Positions 26,781 through 33,163 of a stretch of 33,163 nucleotides of DNA are shown one piece after another. The notes beneath the pieces are model-generated. The model saw only the letters and a program-made list of their open reading frames with translations. It searched no databases and was not told the DNA's origin. The translations under genes were made by a program, and so were the position numbers. The DNA is from Herminiimonas sp. (GTDB taxonomy: Bacteria > Pseudomonadota > Gammaproteobacteria > Burkholderiales > Burkholderiaceae_D): positions 1-33,163 of the forward strand of contig JACMOV010000027.1 in NCBI GenBank assembly GCA_014377845.1, in the 5' to 3' direction. Positions within the stretch are counted from its first letter, which is position 1; each line of letters begins with the position of its first letter.

Positions 26781-27294
26781 CATCATCAAACACCGGGAAG
26801 TGGTCAGCGACGACTGGACCGTACTGAAGCTGGCCGAAGGCGACACCGCCGCCGACGTCGTCGTGCCCGAGGGGCGTACGATCGTGCCGCTCACCGTGTG
26901 GCAGGCGCAGCAGGCCACGCTGTCGGCGCGTGCCGAACTGGGTGTCTGGCTGGCCAGCGACGCACGGCCGGAAGTGCTTAAGGACGTGCTCGGCAAGTTC
27001 AAGGTCATCGCCGTGGATTTTCCGAAATTCACTGATGGCCGCGGCTACTCGATCGCCTTCAACCTGCGCAGCCGGCTCGGCTACACGGGCGAACTGCGCG
27101 CCATCGGCGATGTCCTGCGCGACAATCTGTTCTACATGCAGCGCGTCGGCTTCGATGCCTTTGCCACCCGAGAAGACCGCAGCATTCACGATGCACTGAA
27201 AGGCCTGACCGATTTTTCGGAGAGCTACCAGACCTCGTGGGACCAGAAGACGCCGCTGTTTCGCCGGGCCGCGCGTCCTGGAGCGCCGGCATGA
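26773..27294 (+). CDS. DUF934-family protein of the sulfur operon
   Basis: A 173-residue soluble protein with no signal peptide, assigned to DUF934 from memory of its fixed position between the sulfite reductase and cysH in Betaproteobacteria. Conserved-looking stretches are VDFPKFTDGRGYSIA and RDNLFYMQRVGFDAFA. Its biochemical role is not settled as far as I know; sometimes it is named an oxidoreductase partner. The ATG at 26773 is preferred, since AGGAG lies nine bases upstream; an ATG two codons earlier is too close. It overlaps cysI by 8 bases and cysH by 4 (ATGA), showing tight co-translation. Confidence 0.85.
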   Translation: MRDIIKHREVVSDDWTVLKLAEGDTAADVVVPEGRTIVPLTVWQAQQATLSARAELGVWLASDARPEVLKDVLGKFKVIAVDFPKFTDGRGYSIAFNLRSRLGYTGELRAIGDVLRDNLFYMQRVGFDAFATREDRSIHDALKGLTDFSESYQTSWDQKTPLFRRAARPGAPA

Positions 27295-28103
27295 GCGGCG
27301 ACACCGCCACTGCCGCGGTGACGCCGGCGCAGAGCCTGCCGGAACTGGTCGCGGCAACCAGCGCGACGCTGGCGCGGATCGCGGCGGATTTTTCGCCGGC
27401 GGTGTTCGCCTCCAGCCTGGCCGCAGAAGACATGGTGCTGACTGACCTGATCCTGAAGGCGAAACTGCCGATCGGCATCTTCACGCTGGAAACCGGCCGC
27501 CTGCATGCCGAAACCCTGGGCATGCTCGACCGCATCCGCACGACCTACGGCTACGACGTGACGCCCTTCCGTCCGGATGCCGCCGCAGTCGAAGACTATG
27601 TGAAGACCAACGGCCTGAACGCCTTCTACGACAGCGTCGAGATGCGCAAGGAATGCTGCCGCATCCGCAAGGTCGATCCGCTGAACCGTGCCCTGGCCGG
27701 CAACCGCGCCTGGGTCACCGGGCAGCGCCGCGCGCAGTCGACCACCCGCGCCGGACTCGACGTGCAGGAAGACGATGCAGCGCACGGCATGATCAAGTTC
27801 AACCCGCTGGCCGACTGGTCCGAGGCCGATGTCTGGGCCTACATCCGCGCCAACGCCGTGCCGTACAACCCGCTGCACGACAAGGGCTATCCCTCGATCG
27901 GCTGCGAGCCGTGCACCCGGGCGATCCAGCCGGGCGAGGACGTGCGCGCCGGCCGCTGGTGGTGGGAGAATCCGGACTCGAAGGAATGTGGCCTGCATGT
28001 GGTCGACGGCAAGCTGATTCGCATCAAGCCGGCATCCGCATCGAGCCCGCCGCCTGACCCTGTCGTCGACACAGTCGCACCTTCATCATCCAATCAAGTC
28101 TGA
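27291..28103 (+). CDS. cysH: Adenylylsulfate (APS) reductase, iron-sulfur type
   Basis: Reduces APS to sulfite and AMP with thioredoxin as donor. The 270-residue protein carries the four Cys of the [4Fe-4S] APS reductase subgroup: Cys122-Cys123 (ECCRIRK) and Cys205/Cys208 (SIGCEPC). The catalytic Cys233 is in the KECGLH motif. The nucleotide-binding SSLAAEDMVL region is near residue 40. The double-Cys pair separates this from PAPS reductases of E. coli type, so the pathway here probably uses APS directly. It overlaps DUF934 and lies 4 bases before cysD. The C-terminal 25 or so residues are Pro/Ser/Ala-rich and probably disordered. Confidence 0.95.
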   Translation: MSGDTATAAVTPAQSLPELVAATSATLARIAADFSPAVFASSLAAEDMVLTDLILKAKLPIGIFTLETGRLHAETLGMLDRIRTTYGYDVTPFRPDAAAVEDYVKTNGLNAFYDSVEMRKECCRIRKVDPLNRALAGNRAWVTGQRRAQSTTRAGLDVQEDDAAHGMIKFNPLADWSEADVWAYIRANAVPYNPLHDKGYPSIGCEPCTRAIQPGEDVRAGRWWWENPDSKECGLHVVDGKLIRIKPASASSPPPDPVVDTVAPSSSNQV

Positions 28104-28107
28104 ACTC

Positions 28108-29076
28108 ATGAACACAGCCGTCGAACAAACACACGATCCCCTGCAGCGCGTCGCCGGTGCTGCGCCGGCCGGCGCGATCAACGAGCGCCACCTGGACTGG
28201 CTCGAATCCGAAGCCATCCATATCATGCGGGAAGTGGCGGCCGAATGCGCCAACCCGGCCTTGCTGTTCTCGGGCGGAAAGGACTCCGTCGTGCTGTTGC
28301 GCATCGCCGAAAAAGCCTTTCGTCCCGGCGCGTTTCCGTTCCCGCTGGTGCACATCGATACCGGTCACAATTTCGCTGAAGTGATCACGTTCCGTGACAA
28401 GCGGGTCGCCGAACTTGGCGAGCGGCTGATCGTCGGCTCGGTCGAGGAATCGATCCGGCGCGGCACGGTGCGCCTGCGCAATCCGGCAACCGATTCGCGC
28501 AATGCCGCCCAGGCCGTGACGCTGCTGGAGACCATCGCCGAACACAAGTTCGACGCCTGCATCGGCGGCGCCCGGCGCGACGAAGAAAAGGCGCGCGCCA
28601 AGGAGCGCATCTTTTCCTTCCGCGACGAGTTCGGCCAGTGGAATCCGAAGGCGCAACGGCCCGAGCTCTGGGACCTCTACAACACCCGGGTGCATCCGGG
28701 CGAGAACATGCGGGTCTTCCCGATCTCGAACTGGACCGAACTCGACGTCTGGCAATACATCGCCCGCGAAAAGCTGGAACTGCCGCCGATCTATTTTGCG
28801 CACCAGCGCCAGGTGATCCCGCGCAACGGCCTGCTGGTGCCGCTGACCGACCTGACACCGGCCAAACCCGGCGAGACGGTTGAAACCATGACGGTGCGCT
28901 TCCGTACCGTCGGTGACATCTCCTGCACCTGTCCGGTCGCCTCCGACGCCAGCACCGTCGACGCCATCATTACCGAGACCGCGATCACGCAGATCACCGA
29001 ACGCGGCGCCACCCGGATGGATGACCAGACCTCGGAAGCCTCGATGGAAAAACGCAAGAAAGAAGGGTATTTCTGA
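28108..29076 (+). CDS. cysD: Sulfate adenylyltransferase subunit 2
   Basis: The catalytic subunit of ATP sulfurylase, which forms APS from ATP and sulfate together with the GTPase CysN. The 322-residue protein has the PP-loop SGGKDS at residues 55-60 and the family pattern HIDTGHNF and CIGGARRDEEKARAKER. The C-terminal part ends KKKEGYF-like (KRKKEGYF), as in CysD. It overlaps cysN by one base (TGATG). The length is typical with a short non-conserved N-terminal leader of about 30 residues. Confidence 0.96.
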   Translation: MNTAVEQTHDPLQRVAGAAPAGAINERHLDWLESEAIHIMREVAAECANPALLFSGGKDSVVLLRIAEKAFRPGAFPFPLVHIDTGHNFAEVITFRDKRVAELGERLIVGSVEESIRRGTVRLRNPATDSRNAAQAVTLLETIAEHKFDACIGGARRDEEKARAKERIFSFRDEFGQWNPKAQRPELWDLYNTRVHPGENMRVFPISNWTELDVWQYIAREKLELPPIYFAHQRQVIPRNGLLVPLTDLTPAKPGETVETMTVRFRTVGDISCTCPVASDASTVDAIITETAITQITERGATRMDDQTSEASMEKRKKEGYF

Positions 29077-30416
29077 TGAACGCCGCTGTCCTCAACACAC
29101 CTGCTGCAGCCCATTCAGCGCACGCAGCCGACGCCGGCGTCGAGCGCGGCCTGCTGCGCTTCATCACGGCCGGCTCGGTCGACGATGGCAAGAGCACGCT
29201 GATCGGCCGCCTGCTGTTCGACAGCAAAGGCATCTTCGCCGACCAGCTCGACGCCATGTCGCGCGCCAAGAACAAACGCACCGTCGGCGATACGATCGAC
29301 CTGTCGCTGCTGACCGATGGCCTGGAAGCCGAGCGCGAACAAGGCATCACCATCGACGTCGCCTACCGCTACTTCGCCACGCCGAAGCGCAAGTTCATCA
29401 TCGCCGACACCCCGGGACATGAGCAGTACACCCGCAACATGGTGACCGGCGCATCGACCGCCGATGCGGTGATCATCCTGATCGATGTCTCGAAAGTGAA
29501 GTTCGGCGACGACGGCAGCGTCGAGTTGCTGATCCAGACCAAGCGCCATTCGACGATCGCGCACCTGCTGCAGATCGAGCATGTGATCGTGGCCGTCAAC
29601 AAGATGGACCTGGTGAACTACGACCAGAGCGTCTACGACCGCATCGTGGCCGCGTATGCCACGTTTGCGAAGCAGCTCGGCCTGAAGGACATCCGGCCGA
29701 TTCCCCTGTCCGCACTGGCAGGCGACAACGTCGTGACCGCCACCGACCGCATGCCGTGGTACATCGGTCCGACCCTGATCGAGATGCTCGAGTCGCTCTC
29801 GGTCTACGATGAATCGCATGACGATCCGCTGCGCTTTCCGGTGCAGCTGGTGGCGCGCCACAACGGCCACGAAGCCAACGACTTCCGCGGCTACATGGGC
29901 CGCATCGAGGCCGGCAAGGTCCGCAAGGGCGACCATCTTCTCGTGCAGCCAAGCGGCCTGAAGGCGACCGTCAAGGACATCGTTACGCTGGATGGATCAC
30001 GCGATTGCGCCGTCGTCGGCCAGTCGGTCACGATCCTGCTGAACGAACATGTCGACATCTCGCGCGGCGACATGCTGGTGCCGGCAGACAGTCCGGCAAC
30101 CGTGCTGAGGACCGTGACGGCGGATGTTTGCTGGCTGTCGGAAGAACCACTCGATCTGCGCCGCAAGTACTGGCTCAAGCACACCACGCGGCAGGTCAGC
30201 GCCCGCGTGACCAAGGTCGACACGCTCCTCGACATCAACACCCAGGAGAAGCGCCCTGCCACCGGCCTGCAGCTCAACGACGTCGCCAGCATCACGCTGA
30301 CCGTACAGCAGCCGCTGGCGGCCGACGCCTATACCGCGATCCGCGCCACCGGCGCGTTCATCCTGATCGACGAAGTCACGCACCAGACCGTCGCCGCAGG
30401 CATGATCACGCTGTAA
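29076..30416 (+). CDS. cysN: Sulfate adenylyltransferase subunit 1
   Basis: The GTPase subunit that drives APS formation by CysD. The 446-residue protein has G1 GSVDDGKST at 33-41, the switch II motif DTPGHEQ at 111-117, and the guanine-recognition motif NKMD at 175-178. Two beta-barrel domains like those of EF-Tu follow. It has no fused APS kinase (CysC) domain, in line with the direct APS reduction suggested by CysH. The N-terminal 25 residues are Ala/His-rich and variable. cobA follows after 40 bases. Confidence 0.96.
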   Translation: MNAAVLNTPAAAHSAHAADAGVERGLLRFITAGSVDDGKSTLIGRLLFDSKGIFADQLDAMSRAKNKRTVGDTIDLSLLTDGLEAEREQGITIDVAYRYFATPKRKFIIADTPGHEQYTRNMVTGASTADAVIILIDVSKVKFGDDGSVELLIQTKRHSTIAHLLQIEHVIVAVNKMDLVNYDQSVYDRIVAAYATFAKQLGLKDIRPIPLSALAGDNVVTATDRMPWYIGPTLIEMLESLSVYDESHDDPLRFPVQLVARHNGHEANDFRGYMGRIEAGKVRKGDHLLVQPSGLKATVKDIVTLDGSRDCAVVGQSVTILLNEHVDISRGDMLVPADSPATVLRTVTADVCWLSEEPLDLRRKYWLKHTTRQVSARVTKVDTLLDINTQEKRPATGLQLNDVASITLTVQQPLAADAYTAIRATGAFILIDEVTHQTVAAGMITL

Positions 30417-30456
30417 CGATCGCGACCACCACCCCGACCTGATCCGACTGCCGGCC

Positions 30457-31257
30457 ATGACCGATCGCACGCCACCCGCCCCCGCCCCGGGACCCGGCCG
30501 GGTGTGGCTGATCGGCGCCGGTCCGGGTGCAGCCGACCTGATCACGGTGCGCGGCGCCCGGTTGCTGGCGGAAGCGGACGTCGTGCTGCACGACGCGCTG
30601 GTGACGCCGGAGATGCTGGCGCTCTGCCCGCAAGCCGAGCAGATCCTGGTTGGCAAGCGCTGCGGCAAGCTGTCGACGGCGCAGGCCTTCATCAACAAGC
30701 AGCTGATCGATTGTGCGCACAAATATGCGCGGGTGGTGCGCTTGAAAGGCGGCGACCCGATGCTGTTCGGTCGGGCAGATGAAGAACTGCGGGCACTGGA
30801 AGCCGCGGGCATCACGGTCGGGATCGTTCCCGGCATCACCACCGCACTGGCTGCGGCAGCGGCAAGCGGCCAGCCGCTGACCAAGCGCGGCGTCTCGCGC
30901 AGCGTGGCATTCTTCACATCGAACACCGACCCGAACGAACCGGACGCCACCACCCTGCCCGCCGCCGACACGCTGGTGCAGTACATGGGCGGGCGCGAGG
31001 CGATCAACACCGCCAGGAAGCTGATCGCTGCCGGCCGGCCTTCCGTAACCCCGGTGATCGTGGTGGAAAACTGCAGCCGTGCCGACGAACGGATCCTGCG
31101 CCTGACGCTGGCAGAGATGGAGCACGGGCTCGATACCTGCAGCGGACCGGTGCTGGTGATGATCGGCGCGGCGCTGATGGCGCGGGATACAGGGCCCGTG
31201 AACTTGGATGACGCCAACGCTGAGGCGGCCCCGCAAGTCAGTCGACACGCGCTGTAG
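30457..31257 (+). CDS. cobA: Uroporphyrinogen-III C-methyltransferase
   Basis: Uses two SAM to make precorrin-2 from uroporphyrinogen III, the branch to siroheme and cobalamin. The 266-residue protein shows the family motifs: GAGPGAADLITVRGARLL near residues 18-35, VVRLKGGDPMLFGR near 92-105, and VPGITTALAAAA near 125-136. No CysG dehydrogenase/ferrochelatase domain is attached, so these steps must be encoded elsewhere. Placement after cysN fits supply of siroheme for the sulfite reductase in the same operon. A role in B12 synthesis is possible but not suggested by neighbours, which encode B12 uptake only. Confidence 0.94.
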   Translation: MTDRTPPAPAPGPGRVWLIGAGPGAADLITVRGARLLAEADVVLHDALVTPEMLALCPQAEQILVGKRCGKLSTAQAFINKQLIDCAHKYARVVRLKGGDPMLFGRADEELRALEAAGITVGIVPGITTALAAAAASGQPLTKRGVSRSVAFFTSNTDPNEPDATTLPAADTLVQYMGGREAINTARKLIAAGRPSVTPVIVVENCSRADERILRLTLAEMEHGLDTCSGPVLVMIGAALMARDTGPVNLDDANAEAAPQVSRHAL

Positions 31258-31447
31258 TAATTTGGTTGCGAGAAAAACCCGTACAGGCGGTTCGCCTCGA
31301 CTGAGGCAGCGTGCGCACCGGATCGATCGATCGTTTCTTCCTTCAACACGTCAGTTATGACCAGTTCAAAATAGAAAAACAGATCGAGCAGGTCGGCGGC
31401 GGCGCGCTAAAAAAGCGGCCCCGAATCCGCAATCAGCAATGCAGTCA

Positions 31448-31621
31448 TCAGGTCGCCCATGACAGGACGACTTCATCGACCTCGAAATTGATTTTGCCTT
31501 TGCCATGACGCATCTGAGGATAGACAGATAACCCATGATGATGGGGCGTATCGAGTGCTTTAATGGTGCGGTGATTCGGGCCCTTCAAAAGAAATCGAAC
31601 ACGCAGTGCAAGCGCCCCCGA
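31448..31621 (-). pseudogene. Possible remnant of a coding region
   Basis: One minus-strand frame reads as a protein-like C-terminus, with GPNHRTIKALDTPHHHG, then YPQMRHGKGKINFEVDE and a final VVLSWAT before a TGA at 31450-31448. No ATG fits and an in-frame TGA at 31624-31622 cuts it from the open frame upstream. It may be the tail of a broken gene; I do not recognise the family. A chance ORF is possible. Confidence 0.25.
31580..31602. repeat. Direct repeat, left copy
   Basis: GCCC-T-TCAAAAGAAATCGAACAC matches the copy at 32620-32642 in 22 of 23 positions, with an identical 18-bp core. It is out of its coding context here, while the right copy is the 3' end of a gene. Confidence 0.85.
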
Positions 31622-31880
31622 TCAGGCCGGACAGCGGCGCCCCGTCCCAACGTGAGGCGGGTAAATGCATCGATCCATAAATTCATGCAAATGCAATTCA
31701 CTTCCCGCATCTTTTCGGCTAAGTGTACGTCCATGCGGGACTGCAGGCTGGATCATGTTGAAAAAACACGACCATACGCCCGCAGCGGTGCGGTACGTTC
31801 TCCACGTTCCCGATTGCTGGCGTAAATCGCGGCCGTTCCTCGGCAAAATTTTCTATTTTTTAAAAAAGGCAAGGTAAATC

Positions 31881-32579
31881 ATGCTCCCAAGTGCATTGCA
31901 AACCTCCCCAACGGGTCGCGGGTATTCGCCACTGCTCGATACGCCTGGCGCGTTCCAGATCGCGGCCTATCGAAGCGCAGACAACCCGACAACGGCATTA
32001 CCGCACCCGCCGGGCGCGCTGCCTGCGGCAACACAACCACCAGCAAGAACCCGACCACCGGCAGCAACCGTGCCGGCCGTGGCTGCAGGATCACCAACGG
32101 CAATCCGCGCTCTGCGGTTGCATCACGGACACACAGCTGCGGATGCTCAGGCGGCTGGCAACCCTGGACGCAGGCCGCAGAGTGCGGTACTGGCAAGGAG
32201 GCCCGACCTGATGTCGAACCGGACTTTCAGCTCAGGTGTACTGAGTTGTGCTGGACTGGCAGCAGGGATTGCGGGTTTCGAATTGTTTGTTTCCGGTCTT
32301 GAAAAAGCTTCAGCGCATGAAACGACTGTGTATGCTGGAGCCGGAGTGGCCTGTATGGTCGGCGGTACAGCATTAACGTTCGTTGGTGGATGTGTTGCAG
32401 ATTCCGCAAGAGAAAAGGCGGAACGTAATGCAAACGCGCATGCCGAGGCTTATCACGCCGAGCAAATGGACCTGATGGAACGTGGCCTGCTCACACCCCG
32501 CCAGCCTGCGGCAAGTCGCTCGGAACCGGTGGCAATCGAGATGACGCAGCGCAGCCCACGCCCACGCACCGCTTCCTGA
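31881..32579 (+). CDS. Orphan protein with Pro-rich N-terminus and two hydrophobic segments
   Basis: An unrecognised 232-residue protein. The first 110 residues are rich in Pro, Ala, Thr and Arg and look disordered. Two hydrophobic, Gly/Ala-rich segments follow (about 115-138 and 150-173), each with small residues and Cys. A charged helix (AREKAERNANAHAEAYHAEQ) and a polar tail end the protein. AAGGCAAGG precedes the ATG, a good ribosome site at suitable spacing, which supports translation. The hydrophobic pair could insert in a membrane as a hairpin. It lies between two copies of a 23-bp direct repeat, suggesting that it came with an inserted segment. Its general build recalls the orphan genes near 9-10.7 kb. 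Confidence 0.5.
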   Translation: MLPSALQTSPTGRGYSPLLDTPGAFQIAAYRSADNPTTALPHPPGALPAATQPPARTRPPAATVPAVAAGSPTAIRALRLHHGHTAADAQAAGNPGRRPQSAVLARRPDLMSNRTFSSGVLSCAGLAAGIAGFELFVSGLEKASAHETTVYAGAGVACMVGGTALTFVGGCVADSAREKAERNANAHAEAYHAEQMDLMERGLLTPRQPAASRSEPVAIEMTQRSPRPRTAS

Positions 32580-32619
32580 GCTTTCCCTCGCGGTCCAGGC
32601 AATGCACGCCTGCGACCGC

Positions 32620-32642
32620 GCCCATCAAAAGAAATCGAACAC
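32620..32642. repeat. Direct repeat, right copy
   Basis: GCCC-A-TCAAAAGAAATCGAACAC contains the stop codon and last five codons (VFDFF) of the phosphatase-like gene on the minus strand. The left copy is 1040 bases away. Confidence 0.85.
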
Positions 32643-33163
32643 CACCCCATGCCGCTGCAGCTGGGTCTGCATGAACGCCTTCCAGACACCGTTCGGCGTC
32701 CACACCTTTTCCACTGACGCAAACGCGACCTGCGGGTCTTCCTTGCCGACGACCGTGCGGTACAGGAAAACCATCGACGAGGCGCGCATGTTGATCTGGC
32801 AGTGGACCAGCACTTTCTTGTCCGCGAAGCGCGTCATCGCAGCGGCGAAGCTGTCGAAATCCGCGGCCGTCGGCTGGTTGAAGGCGATCGGGATATGCAC
32901 GAAATCGATCGACTGGCGCGCCAGGATCTGCGGCTCGTCGGGAATGGCGTCGCCGACCGTCAGCGGCGCCAGATAAATGACGGCTTCATAGCCTCGCGCG
33001 CCGAGCGTCTCGAGCCACGCGGCCGAGGGCTGGCCGGAACTGGTCAGGCGCTCCGTGATCGGCACCATGTTCGGCGGTGGCGGCAGGGCCTGGGCATTGA
33101 CAGGCGCAGACCACGCCGTGACCGCCAGCAGGAGCGCTGCGGCGTTGGCAAACCGGGTAAGAA
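32625..33163 (-). CDS. Exported protein tyrosine phosphatase-like protein (5' end outside window)
   Basis: A phosphatase-like protein whose start lies beyond the right edge. The ATG at 33068 is not the likely start, since the frame continues upstream as a clear signal peptide (FANAAALLLAVTAW, then APVNAQA, likely cut after AQA). The mature part has the P-loop HCQINMRAS, with Cys and Arg separated by four residues as in the DUF442-like and related small dual-specificity phosphatases rather than the classic CX5R. Another conserved-looking stretch is VHIPIAF with the following Pro-Thr. Its 3' end is duplicated at 31580-31602. The natural substrate is unknown; location in the periplasm is inferred from the signal peptide. 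Confidence 0.8.
   Translation of the reverse strand, partial: LTRFANAAALLLAVTAWSAPVNAQALPPPPNMVPITERLTSSGQPSAAWLETLGARGYEAVIYLAPLTVGDAIPDEPQILARQSIDFVHIPIAFNQPTAADFDSFAAAMTRFADKKVLVHCQINMRASSMVFLYRTVVGKEDPQVAFASVEKVWTPNGVWKAFMQTQLQRHGVVFDFF

Larger units (their letters stand above)
31258..31880. other. Gene-poor stretch after the sulfur operon
   Basis: No intact gene is supported here. Close to the cobA stop are two overlapping short hairpins that exclude each other: AGGCG-GTT-CGCCT (31285-31297) and GCCTC-GACT-GAGGC (31294-31307). Neither has a T-run. A probable gene remnant on the minus strand and one copy of a direct repeat lie in the middle. The last 150 bases are AT-rich and carry the ribosome site of the next gene. 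Confidence 0.6.

Noticed and set aside
25071-27032. Long open frame (653 codons) opposite the sulfite reductase and DUF934 genes
   Set aside because: Antisense shadow; the plus strand encodes intact enzymes with all cluster ligands.
31535-31877. Small plus-strand ORFs upstream of the 31881 gene
   Set aside because: Ser/Arg-rich chance translations with no ribosome site, covering the direct repeat and degraded sequence.

Overview
The window looks like the chromosome of a betaproteobacterium of the order Burkholderiales, most like Oxalobacteraceae. This is inferred from the high GC content, from the gene order DUF3460-scpA-panC, and from the cluster cysB / cysI-DUF934-cysH-cysD-cysN-cobA. I ran no database search; gene names come from reading motifs and overall protein character.

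Layout. 1-1605: a leftward ABC exporter-like pair (membrane protein, then an ATPase that runs off the left edge). 1708-3487: a leftward block with gltX, then a strong promoter, tRNA-Ala(GGC), tRNA-Glu(TTC) and a clear terminator. 3488-3719: a divergent gltX/metG control region with short tandem repeats. 3720-8904: rightward metG, then the tight series DUF3460-scpA-panC-btuF-like. 8905-10792: an accessory stretch, locally lower in GC, with two orphan proline-rich proteins and decayed sequence. 10793-15729: leftward btuB-btuC-btuD under a cobalamin riboswitch, followed by an orphan ParA-type ATPase. 15828-16754: an alpha/beta hydrolase divergent from btuB. 16928-19602: cheZ-cheA. 19599-22480: a fumarylacetoacetate hydrolase-family enzyme divergent from a NifA-like sigma-54 activator. 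22552-31257: sulfur assimilation, with leftward cysB and a coupled methyltransferase, and rightward TauE-like permease, sulfite reductase, DUF934, APS reductase, ATP sulfurylase (cysDN) and SUMT (cobA). 31258-32624: a second accessory stretch with an orphan gene and a direct repeat that copies the 3' end of the neighbouring gene. 32625-33163: an exported phosphatase-like protein running off the right edge.

How the parts work together. The right third is a nearly complete route from sulfate to sulfide. CysDN makes APS, CysH carries the four cysteines of an iron-sulfur APS reductase (so no PAPS step is needed), the CysI-type enzyme reduces sulfite, and CobA starts siroheme synthesis for that enzyme. 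CysB is transcribed away from the operon and probably controls it. The vitamin B12 uptake genes are in two convergent parts, riboswitch-controlled btuBCD and a btuF-like gene in the panC operon, separated by the accessory stretch.

I do not see a clear new defence or mobile system. The best unexplained material is the two accessory stretches (8905-10792 and 31258-32624), the 12-bp in-frame repeat inside btuD, the near-symmetrical inverted repeat between btuB and the hydrolase, and the helically phased repeats between gltX and metG.
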